DNA of 64,000 nt from Ophiostoma sp. CBS 140.51. Taxonomy: Eukaryota > Ascomycota > Sordariomycetes > Ophiostomatales > Ophiostomataceae. The DNA lies in contig JANSLP010000020.1 in the NCBI GenBank assembly GCA_029298735.1, forward strand, positions 62,001 through 126,000. The letters are read 5' to 3'. Below, piece by piece: positions 22,258 to 34,399 of the stretch. Within the stretch, counting starts at the first letter, position 1, and each line of letters opens with the position of its first letter. The translations under genes and the position numbers were made by a program. The notes beneath the pieces were generated by a model that saw nothing but the letters and a program-made list of their open reading frames with translations, made no database searches and was not told the origin of the DNA.

Positions 22258-23998
22258 CTAATCGACGAGAATCTTGGCCTCAAGACTAGAATAGTGATCG
22301 AAGAAAGTAGAGAACAGCTTGATACCGTACTCAACATCGTAGGCACCGCCCGTCTCGCGGATACTGTGCATGCTCAGCTGCGGGTTGCCCAAGTCAAGGG
22401 TGCGGACACCCAGCTTGGCCGACAGCATTGGGCCAATGGTGCTGCCGCAGGACGAGTCGTTGCGGACTACGAACAGCTGCAGCGGCACACCGGCGGCACG
22501 GGCGGTTTCTTGCAAAAGGACGATACCCGGCGAGTTGGTGACGTAGCGCTGGTTGGCATTGACCTTGATGACGGTGCCCTTGTTGATGAGCGGGTGGTGG
22601 TTGCTCTCGTACTTGCCGGCGTAGTTGGGGTGAACGGAGTGCGCCATGTCGGCCGAGACGAGGAACGAGGTCGAGCAGGTCTGCTCAAAGGCAGTCGTCG
22701 ATATGGGCTCGGAGGAGGCAGTGGATGCGGCCGGGACAACCGACAGACGGCGGAGAATGGCAGGCAGCAGGTTCGAGTTAGCACCCTGCGCGGACAGAGA
22801 GCCAATCTCCTCGTGGTCAAAGCAGCTGATGAGGCGGATAGCCGACTCATCGTCAAGGCTGCCGGCAGGAGCCACAGAGCTAATCAGGCCCATGACGCTG
22901 CAGTACGTCATGCCCAGGTTGTCCAGGCGGGGTGAGAAGATAAACTCCTCGTGCAGGCCACCGAGGCACGACTTTTGCGTGTCGTAGAGGACAAGTTCAA
23001 AATCGGCGACATCGTCGGCCGTGACACCGGCCTCCTTGGCAATAATGTCGATGAGCACAGGGTGATGGCGTTCCGTCATGGGCTGCAGGGGAGCCGTAGC
23101 CGCGGCCGCAGAGGAGGCACTGTCGTCGGAGTCGGTCACGATGCTAGCGGCGTCCGCTGCCGTCTTGTTGAGCTCAGCGGAAACAAGGCCTGCAATGGGG
23201 AACAGCTCCGTCTCCTTGTTGGGGTTGAAATCGGACGAGCGGTCGAGGTGGATGGCCAGCGTGGGGATACGCAGGATGGGGCGCTCGACCTTGATGAGCT
23301 TCTGAACAATGTTGCCGTCGGAGGTACGGACCAGGACACGGCCGGCGACACTCAGATCACGGTCGAACCAGCTGTGCCAGATGCCACCACCATAAGTCTC
23401 AACGCCGACCTGCAGGAAGCCGACGTTGGACTTGCGGCTGACGGGCTTGAGACGCAGGCAGGGTGAGTCGGTATGAGCACCAATCATGGCCACGGGGTTG
23501 CCCGGCCGCCACTTGGCACCGACAGCAAAAGCGACGATGGACGAGCCGTTGCGGGTGACATAGTACTTGCCGCCAGGCTTCAGAGAAGACGACCAGTCAT
23601 CACGCTCCTTGATGGCACGGAAGCCAGCTTTCTCAAGGCGGGAGACAGCCGAGGCAACGGCATGGTAAGCTGCAGGGAAGGACAGTTAGTTTTGGGCCTT
23701 TAACGCCGTTATCTCGACGAGGCTGCAATGCACTTGCACTGGGAAGAGCAAGACAGGCGAAGGGCGACTAATACGTACGGGTTGGCGACTCATTGACAAA
23801 GTCAATAAACTCGTAAGCGGACTTGGGAGGAGCCATGGTGGTAGAGGTAGAAGAGAATGGGCGGGTTTGGGGTTGCTGAGTTGGCGATACTCGAGATAAG
23901 GTTGCAATCGGCAGCGATGCTGTGATTGCCGCAAGCGGGGAATATGATGAGACAAAGGCCACTGCTGAGGAAAGCACTCGGCCAGACTTTTGTAGCAT
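22258..23998 (-). CDS. ape4: Aspartyl aminopeptidase, peptidase family M18
   Basis: M18 enzymes remove N-terminal Asp or Glu from peptides; yeast Ape4 is cytosolic and can be delivered to the vacuole. I read two exons: 23998-23779 and 23669-22258. The 109-bp intron falls inside a Pro codon (SPT-P-YHAVASAVSRLE). From the upstream ATG the protein is 543 residues. The metal-binding set is complete: H139 (GAHTDSPCLRLKP), D323 (FSPRLDNLG), E360/E361 (CFDHEEIGS), D414 (SADMAHSVHPNY) and H508 (LSMHSIRE). The usual family N-terminus corresponds to an internal ATG at 23836 (MAPPKSAYEFIDFVNESPT), giving 489 residues, the normal length. The extra 54 residues look like a mitochondrial presequence, so two start sites are plausible. 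A Ser/Ala-rich insertion sits at about residues 245-270. Confidence 0.93.
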
Positions 23999-26900
23999 TT
24001 ATAGAAAATAGAAAGGAGGGAAGGTACGAGGGAGTTTTGAGACTATCGTCGAATTGTTAGGAAAGTACGAACGAGACAGAAAACCGGGAAGACAAAGAGC
24101 TGTCGTCAAAGCAAGGCGGTTTTTGGGGCAAGCGGCGATAGTAGCACCTGCCTCTGCCGTCCAACCGTTTCCTCCCCGCCCCACAAGCGAACGAGCACCT
24201 GCCGTCTCTGGCAGTTGCAACTCTGCACTTGCTGCGCCCAGCCCGCCCCACCGGCCCATCTTCCTGTCACGTGGGGCCCTCAACGATGTGAATCAACGAC
24301 GTCGACTGCTTGCTTTCCAGATAAACAACAAAATGTTGTGACTTTTGGCTTTGAGTGTAATTCTATTCCTATATATGGTCTGCGGCTGCTGTAGATTTGG
24401 CAATACGATGCCGCACTATTGTGTGCTGGAAGAGGCGACCCGGTGGCCACCCTTCAAAAGTGCACTTTTGATGGCCACGGCCACAGCCGACCGCCATTTC
24501 ACAAAAACAGCAGGAGCGATTGGGCACCACCGACAACCACATTTTATTTTTCAGAACTTCTTTTTAAAAAATATGAGCCCCCAGGAAGTAAATTGTTTGT
24601 ACGGGGCGTGGGACTGTTCAGAGTGTCGAGAAAGAGAAAGCGGCCGCGGTTGCCTGCCCAGGCAGAGAGCCGCAAAGAGGGAGCGTGATAAAGGTGACGA
24701 TTGATGAAAAGACGGACGGTTGAAAACTACCACAACCAAAGATAATAGCAACATATGAGTCCCTGCCGTTGAACTTAGCTGTCTATCGTTAATATCGTCT
24801 TCCTTCCTTGCTTTTGTGCGTTGTGTTTTTGTTTTCTTCTTCTCGCCATCCCATCCCGCTAGCTGGATCCCTAAAAGGATTATACAAGTCTCTGGGCGTC
24901 CTCCAGTTGCCTTTATTGTTTCCTTTTCCCCTTTCTCTCGGTTTTCTCTATATGTCTCAGCTGCCCACAAGGTGAAGAGAGCAAGGAGTATTGACCGTCG
25001 AAAAGCAAGCAAGATAGCACCATTACTTGAAATAAGACAGGGCGGGTTGCACAAAATTGTCTGAGAACGGGGACCAGTTTTTCAACCCTCTGTTTCTCGC
25101 TTTCATGCCTTCATACCTTCTAAATCGTATCTTTGACTTCAACAAACTTCTTATTGAGGCTGAATCCCTCCTGGCGCTGTATCTGACTCTTCTGTCTTAT
25201 ACTTTGGTCGTTTCCTCTCATATTTTTGCACTTTGCTGAGGCCTTCCTGAGCGTGAGGCGTGAGGCGCAGTCAGGCTGTAAGTGAGTGATAGGATGAATC
25301 CAGCCTGCCTTTCTGATATGCGGCAAGTGATACATGCAACGTGGGTAAAAAATATCCATTTTAGTCTAACATCCTCGCTCTGGAACGACAACAAATCTCG
25401 CCGTGTTCATCGTATAATCTCATAATTACTCCGTACCGTACGCAGTTATCAGTGCAGGCGAAGGCTCTCTTGCTTTGACCCAGATGTGGCCTCCATGTTG
25501 TTGGCGGATTCATGCACGATGTGCTGGTGAAAAGTTGCAAAGTCGCACGGACGGCTAGTGAGGCCATCGCAAAGCCCTCTCTCACTGTGTATTACTCCGC
25601 ATTTTCGTGAATTTTGCATGTGTACACATAGCCTTCGAGCTTCCCCTCTTTCCAATATTTTCTGTGTCTTTGTTCCTCTCGACTTCCTTTCTTCATCGTA
25701 CATCTGGTTGGTTTACCCCTTTCTCCTTTTCCTCCGCCTTTCCTGCTGTCTAATTGTTGGGTCCGGTGGTACACTTCTTTCATGCTGTCGAGCGAAAATA
25801 GCTTCCTTGCCTGTGCTTTCCTGCAAAAACAATAAAAAACTATGAGAGAAAAAAGAAGAGGGTGGGAACTAACTTTTAGAGCTGCCGAGTTGAGGTGGAG
25901 ACCGCCCAAAGTGCCAGTTGCCGTATGTGGAATAGAACAAAGAATCCGTTCTTTACTCTCCGTAGCCTGACATTGGCGCGCGACGTGAGAGGGATGCAGC
26001 CCAGAACACACACGGGCCCCACAAATAGTATGGCGGCGCGACATTGGGTGGTGACAGTTGAAGTGGAAGGGAGAGCTGATCGTCACCAACCTCACATTAT
26101 CTTGAATCTTTGTCGTAAAAGATGACTGGTTTGTACGGGGACGTATCTCGAAGTTCAATGGTCTTCCACAATTTCACAAGGTACGCAAATTTAGAAACCA
26201 TGAAAGGGAGTGTGCAAACCCATGGCAACGATGCACATGAAAAACGCCTTGCATGAGAGTTCAAGGTTCATGCGAACAGTGGCAGAGTTGAAGGGACGAG
26301 AAGGTACGAAAAAACGGATTGACGCACGCATTTTTGTACGACATCCAGGTAGCCTTGATTCTTCACATTATCCCCTTCCTTTAGAGAACTAACATAGAGG
26401 GTGAACATCAAGTTTGGTCGCGTTACGTGGCTGCCAACGTTTCTTTCTCCACCCAGTAGCTTCTCTGGTGCCTTTACCTCAGCTTGAAACACGAAACGAC
26501 GTCACAGCCGTCCAGTCGTCCAGTCCACGAGCCAAGAGTCCATTTGTCGTCCCAACCCGCAAGTTGTGCAAAGAAGCAAAACAGGCAAAAGAAGACTACA
26601 GGAAACGGCACGATGTTTGCCTCCCCGAGCGTCTTGCCTTCTTGCTGTCCAACCCGCATCGTATTCGATCGTGGCGGTTTGCGGCCCGCTGGCAACAAGC
26701 GGCCATGCCGCGTGTTTGGAACAGAGAGCAACGTTTGCTCGTTCGCTTCTGTTTTTGTTTTCGTCATTTGCGCGGTACGGTGGCCACTTGTCAATAAACT
26801 AGAAATGTACCAGCACGAACGTGCTTGTCTTCGTACCCATTGCGTACTTCCTGCGACTCTTGGGTGGTTGTCGTGGCAAAGGCCTCGTGTTGCTTCTGGA

Positions 26901-27869
26901 AAAATCTTTTGTTTCCTTGTATGGAGCACCCGTTTTGAACCCTCCATTTGACCCGTGTTCGCCTGAGCGTTGCCGCACTCTGACGCGCCTTCTCCATTTT
27001 TTTCTGTTAGGTCTGGCTTCTCCTTCCCTCTTCTTTTCGCGTGTCCTGGCATGACGGTGCGTTAGCGCCTCCCCGCTGCGGATAGCTCTTTGGGAGGGCT
27101 TTGGGGCCCCTGTATCAATACTTTGAAAAGTGGTAATTGCGTGTATTCCTGCTCGGGTACCTTCCCCTATTTTTTACTTGCGCGACGCCAAAAGGGACCA
27201 AAACGCTAGCGCCCCTAGCCAGGACCCAAGAGGGCCAGGCCAGAACGAACAGCGCCAAACATTGCGAGCCAACAGGCAGTCTCGCAGTGTTCTCCCCTGC
27301 GTCCGTTTCTGTTTTGCCTTGCCAATCACGCTGCTCATCCCCGAAGGTAAAAACCCTGCCGATCAGCCTAGCCCACTTGCCCAGTGTCTTCCCAGCGGTT
27401 GGCAGTCTCGCAGTGGTCTGGTCTTTCCATGTTTCAATTCCTGCTTTGGCTCCAGGAGGCTAAAACGAACGAAACCTGGCAGACTCAACTCCACCGAACC
27501 GGCCCCCCATGCCAATTAAACCGGAAGAACGTTGAGCAAAGGTGTCGAAAAGAGTCCAGAAGCCAAGCCTGTGGACGTTGGACGGAAAGTCAAGGAGAAA
27601 GAGGGCGTCGCGGAGAATGGACGGAAACGTCCTGTCCTTCGCTATGCCTGCATAAAAGCATGAAAAAGAGGCATCCGCTGTAGCACAATACGAGATACAA
27701 AAGGGTGCCCTTGTCGTCTCTTCTGTGCAATTCTTCGTGTACACCATACCTCTCCGTATGTCTGAAACTTTGGCTGTAGGACCTGTCTTACCAGGGCATG
27801 TGGCGCCTTTTGGCGACGGGCGTACAAAGAATGGAAGCATTAGAGAGCTTGCATAAAGTCAAAGCCGTG

Positions 27870-27893
27870 AGAAGATGAGAAGATGAGAAGATA
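27870..27893. repeat. Short tandem repeat, three GAGAAGAT-type units
   Basis: Three copies of an 8-bp purine unit (GAGAAGAT) are followed by a degenerate partial copy. It lies in intergenic DNA. It looks like a simple-sequence repeat and has no evident function. Confidence 0.6.
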
Positions 27894-29429
27894 AGAAACG
27901 AATATACCGAGATTCCATCGTCTCGCGGCCTCTCACGCTCTCGCTTCGGATTCAATTGCTGTTCGTTTCTCATCTCTCACTCTCCATTTGGATTCCTTTT
28001 CCTTCTTCTCGACAAGGCTCCTCGTACCAAATCTGCGCAGCCAATTTGGGGGCACTGGGCTCCTCCCCTTCCCAAGGCTCCGCCAGGATCCAAAGGTGCC
28101 AGTGCTCACGTCCATCAAATCTTATTTTGCTGTGAATATGCAGTAAGCTGAGTAGGATCCAACAACCCAAAGAGTTTAGAGAGGAAAGCCCAGAATCCCA
28201 AAAGAGCCTCCAAAAAGGGTCCAAAGCAACGGCGGGTCATGCTGCCGATCGGCAGAGAGGCAGAGAGGTGAAAACGATGAGAATACGGGATACGGTTCTT
28301 ATCCAGGAGCCAGCAGGGCCAGAACGGATGGACAGGCACTGACTGACTGGCACATATTAAAAACTGGGCTGAATGGACAGACACACGAACACCTCTGCAT
28401 GTGGTGACACGCAAGTCGGGTTCCAGACAAAGCCCCTATTCGAGACTTTTCTGATCACTGGCTGGATTGACTCCACGTGCATATCAACAAGACTGACCAT
28501 ATTCAGTACTGGCACCGCGTCGCGCAGCCTGTCGTGTCGCTGTTCGTATATGTGAAGGCACGTGCAGGTCGCATGTGTGAAGTAAATGTGAAGTGCATGT
28601 CTCGCCATAACACAACCTAATGATCAATGCCTCTCCAACTTTTGTCTTCACTTTCGCCATTTCCATCGCTCTTTGCCACGTCTATTTTTGTGCCATTTTG
28701 ACATTCATCATTTCACATCATTCTGGTTTTCGAGACTGCAGAGATGCACTGCCGTCGTCCATTGACCGGACGTCGCTGTCGAGCGTCTCCTTTCTGCCCT
28801 TTCCGCGCTAACTACTGTCCTGAAACGATAAAAATAGAACAGGGGGCGGGCAGTGGCGGTGACTCTCTTTCTTTCTTTTGGCTGGGGTTTGGCAGCATTG
28901 AGTGGAAGAAAAGGTTGGCCCCACTTAAACCGCCTTGCCCGTTTTTTTTTTCAACCACCGTTTTCGATGCTACGCTACGGCTTTCGGAGCTTGGAAGTAG
29001 GCGGTGCAAAAGCTTTGCACCAACACAAAGAAGAGCTGTGAGAATGTGAGAACAATTGTGAGCCGCATGCAAACAGATGTGAAATGGGCATGCACGACGA
29101 AGGCTGAGAACTGGAGGCGAAGGAAGATTATGATCAGACGAGGCTGCAAGGCGCTGCCAAAGGGTCCAAATATGGCCGCCGGACCGAATGAGACCAGTTT
29201 CGATGTTTTTGTGATTTTGAATATCACGAGGAGTATCACGTGTCTGTCATTATTCAGCTGTGAACTGCTCTTTCCGTATCGGGGCAGTGGTGGTTTGGAA
29301 TCGGCCGGGATTGGTCGGCACCGATCAACGTCAGTTACCGTCAATCATATGTTGTGCCATTGAGTCAATGACGGAGGTCAACGGAGAAAATACGGCATAT
29401 GCCATGTGATTAGATGCCGGGTAGAAAGG

Positions 29430-29437
29430 TATAAAAG
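29430..29437 (+). promoter_or_regulatory. TATA box of the alpha/beta hydrolase gene
   Basis: TATAAAAG lies 102 bp before the hydrolase ATG at 29539. It is followed by a C/A/T-rich leader (CTCATCACACTCACTCTTG region), which is typical of a fungal core promoter. It is the clearest TATA element near any start in the window. Confidence 0.6.
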
Positions 29438-29538
29438 AGATGTGAAGCGAGCTTGGCAAAGAGAGAAGTCTCGACACCAACGCTCATCACACTCACTCTT
29501 GATACCTCAACATTGATCTCTCATTCTCATTCCTCACA

Positions 29539-30396
29539 ATGACCACCTTCCGCAGCGAATTCATCGAGACCGGCCAACCGGGTGTCCGCATCCATGTCTC
29601 TCTCTCAGAAACATTGTCGATTCCATCAGAGTCCACACCCACTGTCGTCTTCCTCCACTACTGGGGCGGCTCAACGCGTACATGGACCGACGTGCCCGCC
29701 CGTGTTGCGGCCGCCGGCTATCCAACGGCCAATATCGACTTTCGCGGCTGGGGCCAGTCGACGGGACCCGCCGAGGTTGACGCCTACTCCATTACACAAC
29801 TCGCCGACGACGTCGTGGCCGTCCTGAACAAACTGCACCGCCGCCGTATCGTGCTCGTCGGTGTGTCCATGGGGGCCAAAGTGGTGCAGGTCGTGGCCCA
29901 CAAGCTCGGGAGGAATGCTGTTGTCGGGGCCGTTCTTTGTGGCCCTGCCCCTGCCACGGCTTTCCAGCTGCCCGAAGACATGCGGGAACAGCAGCTGCAT
30001 GCCTACGACGGGCCCGAGTCGGCCTCGTTTGTGGCCCGCAACGTCTTGACGCAGTCATTCCAGTGTGCCAACCAAAACAAACCACTGCCTGACTTCTTTG
30101 TGGAGGACATGCTCAAGGGCAACCCTCAAGCCCGGGCAGCTTGGCCGGCGTATGCCATGGGCGAGGATGTGACGGCGACGTCCCTCGGTAGTCTAGATTC
30201 ACCGCCACCAGTACTTATTCTGGCGGCCGAAAAGGACATTGTTGAGCCACTCGACCGTGTGAGGAGTGGCGTCTTCGTATCTATTCCCGGTGCCGAGCTT
30301 GAAGTGATTTCTGGGGCGGGCCACCTGTCGTCCATTGACGCACCAGAAGCGGTAGCTGATGCCATTGTGCGGTTTGTGAACAAATTGACAAGGTAA
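29539..30396 (+). CDS. Alpha/beta-fold hydrolase
   Basis: This is a serine hydrolase of the alpha/beta fold, of the small haloperoxidase/arylesterase-like kind. The substrate cannot be told from sequence. It is a single exon of 285 residues. The oxyanion motif HYWGG is at residues 40-44. The nucleophile elbow GVSMG places the serine at 110. The acid is probably D233 (AAEKDIVE) and the histidine H262 (SGAGHLSS), so the triad is complete and correctly spaced. There is no signal peptide, so it is probably cytosolic. The start is the first ATG after a TATA-box promoter and a C/T-rich leader. The gene converges with the GH3-GNAT gene. It lies beside the GlcNAc locus, but I know of no role for such an enzyme there. 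Confidence 0.85.
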   Translation: MTTFRSEFIETGQPGVRIHVSLSETLSIPSESTPTVVFLHYWGGSTRTWTDVPARVAAAGYPTANIDFRGWGQSTGPAEVDAYSITQLADDVVAVLNKLHRRRIVLVGVSMGAKVVQVVAHKLGRNAVVGAVLCGPAPATAFQLPEDMREQQLHAYDGPESASFVARNVLTQSFQCANQNKPLPDFFVEDMLKGNPQARAAWPAYAMGEDVTATSLGSLDSPPPVLILAAEKDIVEPLDRVRSGVFVSIPGAELEVISGAGHLSSIDAPEAVADAIVRFVNKLTR

Positions 30397-31043
30397 ACAA
30401 GCAATAGAAAGGCTGTGACAACACTGGTTGGCTGTCCTTTTTATTCTTTCGTGTCTGCATGTCATATTCCCCTTTCATGAATATTTTCCGTTAAAAAAAA
30501 ATGAGACATAGTACTAACCTACCATAATTGCCCAAATAAAAAAATAAAGACAAATACTTTGGTATAAAATGTGAAATATGTAAATATAAAAACATGGAAA
30601 ATAAAATTTCCATTGAAAAAGGGTCGTGAAACATGATACTAGAACGATGTATAGTATCTCTTTTCATATAATTCTACGAGCATGCTCCAGGTGCCGTAAC
30701 AGTAGGGGTAAACCTGGGCTAGGTGTGGTCCCCAAGCCCTTTCCAGCACCAGTGGCGGTAGACTTCGAACACAACACTAGCTCGGCCATCGAAGCCACTG
30801 GCGACAGAGGGGAATGGTAGGAAATGTCCGCACATTCTACCTGTAGCTTGTCTGAGAGTACAGTGTTGGAGGTGGACGCAACAACTCTTATTTGAGGCAC
30901 CGTAGCATATGTGGGTCCCCACACCACTCACACCGGCCTTGGCGCGGCTTCACCAGAATGTGGCCTCGGCCGGCGCTCTCCAGGAATGGCGAGAACTTTG
31001 GACCAGCAAATTTGGACTTGAAAGCCTTTGAAGTCCCGGGCTT
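30397..31043. other. Convergent intergenic region
   Basis: This contains the 3' flanks of the hydrolase and GH3-GNAT genes. About 30490-30620 is very A/T-rich with A runs, consistent with transcription end regions. No gene is seen. Confidence 0.6.
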
Positions 31044-34000
31044 TTACCGTATATCCCCGATTGGCCGTTCTGCCATGACAAACACTTGGTCTACTCGAAA
31101 ACCGGTTTCTTCCAGTGCATTAAGCATCGTCTTGGGGATGGCGTGGGCCAGGATGCTAGGCGTCCCCGATCGCCGGGCTGTCAAAATGGCCTTGGCGGCC
31201 AGGCCGTGGACAACTGTCTTGTGGAAGTCGACGGTCTCGTTTTGTTGGGGCACGACGATGGGGCACATTAAGACGGCGGTAGACGTCGATGGAGGGAGTC
31301 GGCAAGGATGGGGAAAGTTGAAGGCGGCAAAGTCGTTGGGCGGACTTCCGTGGCGTATCAAGAGGACACTGCCAACAATGGCACCAGAAAACTGCTCGCG
31401 GACGGCCAAAACCACAATAGGAGGTATGCCATGGCTGTCACTGCCACCGCTGCTTCCACCGCTTCTGCCAGCACTACTGCCGTCACCGCCATCTATAGGC
31501 ATGGCCAAGGCCGCTCGAATGGCTTCACGGTAGATGAGCTGCGCAAACGGCTGCTCCGCCGCTACTTTGGGCAGCTTCTGGGCCGTGTTGACAAACTCAA
31601 GGATGGCACTCCATGGGGATGTATTGTGAGACGTTCGTGACCGAGTTTTGTTGCTATGCACTTCCAACACCAGCCCCTTGGTCGCGGCATCGGCCTGCCA
31701 CTGCGCTAGATCGGCCGTGTTTGGTGAAGGTTGTTTGTACAGGAGCGAGTACAGCCGCTGCGCCTGCGAGCTCTCCAGGTTCCAGCCCATCTTTTTAAAA
31801 AACTCGACATTGTCCGGGAAACTGTTGTCATTGTCGAGCGGCACACCGGGGAACATGGCTGTGAGGGGAGCACCGAGCTGGACGGTCGTGATACCATAGG
31901 CCATCTGGGATAGGTGGCGCACAACAGACCGGTGCAGGTCCCGACCCATGGCGAGCTCTCTCTTTTCTGGATCAACAAGCAAAGCACTGATACAACCACG
32001 CTCCAGCGAGGGGAAAGCGAGAGCAGAGGCGAAGCCGTAGATGGCGCCTGTGCTGGTGTTGCGGATTACAAAATGTTGGGCGGTACCCCGGCCACTGCTG
32101 CGGTGGCTGGCGGGCAAAGCATACGACGGAGCGAGGCGGCCGGCGGTCATGACGGCATCGGCATAGGCGTTGCCTACGCGAGGAGCTTCTTCGTCGTCGT
32201 CGTCATCGTTCTCACAAGTGTCCTCCTCCAGCCTCCTGAACAACAGTGCATCATCCGTCTCCAGGAGACCACGTATAAACTCCTGGAAAGGCTCGCGGTC
32301 GCGGATAAGGTCAAATCGCTCGACAAGCCAGGCCTGCTGGTGGATGGTATGGTCGTGGCCGTGGGGTCTTCCGGCACCGTCATCATCTGCATCCGGCGGT
32401 TGGATACCTGGAATACGGCGATTAGGTGTAATGTCACCACCCAGCACACGTGCCAGACAATGAAGAGCCACCGTACTACTGTCGTAGGTGCATATATGTG
32501 TCGGAAAAGGTGAGTTTGGAGTGGATGGCACATCATATGCGGAGCTCAATGATACCAAGATGACGACGGGAGGTTTGCGGCCGGCGGCCACCCGCAAATG
32601 GCGCTGTAAACTGCTGAGTGCGGCAGCGTGCTTGGCAAACCCGAGCTGATACTGGTTGCGATTGGCATCAGCGACCATGATAATAATGGCGTCGGCACGC
32701 TCAATGAGCTTCTCATGCTCGGTACGGACACCGTGAGATGTGTACGAGGTGTGCACGATATCGCCAAAATTGTAGCTGGCCAGCTGCCGGCCGAATTCCT
32801 GGAAGTAGTCTTCGCCATAAAAGAGACCTTGGCCATGAGGAGCGGGTTGGGTTTTGCGGCGCCGTGGTGGCGGATTAGTATAGCTATTGCTGTTACTTGT
32901 GCTACCACTGGTGTAGCTGGCACTGTTGTTTCTTCCACCGCCGCCGTTGCCGTTATCCGAGGTACTGGGGCCACTGCCGGCGACAGTAATGTCGTCCATG
33001 ACATTGCCGCTTGTCATGTGGTACTTGTCAGCGGCCGGGATGCGGTGATGTAAGATGGGTGATAGGACTAGGATGGTGCTGTGCCCCGTCAGGACATTGG
33101 ACAGTGGGATACAGTGATCATTGTCCCGAACAAGCGTGATGGACTCCTCGTAGACACGAGCAGCCAAGGTGCGGTGAGAGGGTCGTAGAACGGCCAGCTG
33201 GGCCAGGCCTGGTGGATTTAAAGCATGCTGCCACACCGTGTGCCGTGCTCGTAAGCGTTGCACACGCTCAGCACTCTTTTGCACAAGACCCCACGACAGT
33301 GCACCATTATCAAGGGCAAGTGATAGTGCAGACAAAGCCTCGAGTTGTGGTGGCAGCGATTGACAAATCGTCAGAATATCACAGCCAGCGTGAATACCCA
33401 TGACGGCCGCCTGGCCCACGCCAATGTGGTCCGAAATGGACTCCATTTCGAGGCACTCAGAAACCGTCACACCGTCATATCCAAGCTGTTTGCGCAGCAG
33501 GTCCGTAACCACTTTCTTTGAGAAACAGGCATGCATCAGTTTCGGGCCAATCGACGAGATTGCAACACCGGCGGCCATAATGGCGTCCACGTCTTCTCGA
33601 ATGGCTTCCTGGAACGGCATGATAACCTTTTGCCGCAGCTGGTCAAGACTGTTAAACACAACGGGCACTGTCGTTGACGACTCGTCAAAACGCAGAGTGC
33701 CACCAAGTGGGAAATGCTTGGCCGTGCTGGCTACACCGGCATCGCGCAGCCCCCGAATGTAGGCACCGCCCAGCTTCGCAACCTCGCTGGCATCGTCGCC
33801 AAACGCGCGCGAGCCCAAACCAGGAGCAGCACGGTCCAGAATTACGTCAATGGCAGGGCCCAAGACCCAATTGACACCGACACAAGCCAGCTCGCGGCCT
33901 GTGGCCAGAGCCACTTCGTAGGCATTGGTAGCAGAGCGTGTGGAAGCCACACCCAGAGATGAGGGCAGCTGTGTGATCCAGCGCGAGTCGACGAGCGAGC

Positions 34001-34399
34001 GCACAATCCCATTTTCCTGGTCGATGGCGATGAGTAGTGGATGCTCGTGGCTGGCAGCGTGGGCGACAGACTGCAGCTCGCGGATGAGCTGGGTTGCTTG
34101 TTCGGCGGCTGCGCTGTCAATACTCCCTTTTAAAATTGATATTGTTCACCGATGGGTTTGCGGCTAGGTGTAAAAACACTTACACACGAAATTGGTGGCA
34201 TTCAACAGCACGGCGCCAAGCCGGTAGTCCTCGATGAGCGTGCGGATGTGCTGTGTCACCGCCGTGCCCTCGAAGCCCATGAGGAAAACGCTGCCGAGGG
34301 TACTGTCGACGTTAGCTGGGAATACAAGTAAATACCTTTTCTGCGGTTTACTTACGCCTTTCGGTCGTTCTCGGTCGTCGGAGCTGGTTGATTCTCCAT
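31044..34399 (-). CDS. ngs1: GH3 N-acetylglucosaminidase-like/GNAT fusion protein (Ngs1/Nag3 type)
   Basis: Fusions of a NagZ-like GH3 domain to a GNAT acetyltransferase are known in fungi: Candida Ngs1 is a GlcNAc sensor and histone acetyltransferase, and Trichoderma nag3 lies in the GlcNAc cluster. I read three exons: 34399-34356, 34302-34184 and 34126-31044. The introns are 53 and 57 bp and the product is 1081 residues. The GH3 part covers about residues 16-400 (FLMGFEGTAV, LLIAIDQENG, TAKHFPLGGT). The GNAT-like part lies at about 700-1081, with an acetyl-CoA-loop-like segment near 772 (LLVDPEKRELAMGRDLH). Two canonical catalytic positions of GH3 differ: the His expected in the KHFPGHGDTxxDSH loop is Ser204, and the nucleophile-type Asp is Glu278 (VSECLEMESI). 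This suggests sensing rather than hydrolysis. The joining residue at the second intron (W55) is my least certain call. The next two genes on the right are dead GlcNAc-pathway enzymes. Confidence 0.88.

Larger units (their letters stand above)
23999..29538. other. 5.5-kb stretch without a recognisable gene
   Basis: It separates two divergent genes. I examined the longer frames on both strands (for example 24551-25054 and 25592-26158 minus, 26484-26951 plus) and none shows a protein family or coding-like composition. Small repeats exist near 27275 and 27870. The right edge holds the hydrolase promoter. An unspliced or lineage-specific transcript cannot be excluded. Confidence 0.5.

Noticed and set aside
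27275..27415. 15-bp direct repeat (GGCAGTCTCGCAGTG) at 27275 and 27401
   Set aside because: The flanks are too diverged to show a real tandem duplication or element ends, and there is no associated open frame.
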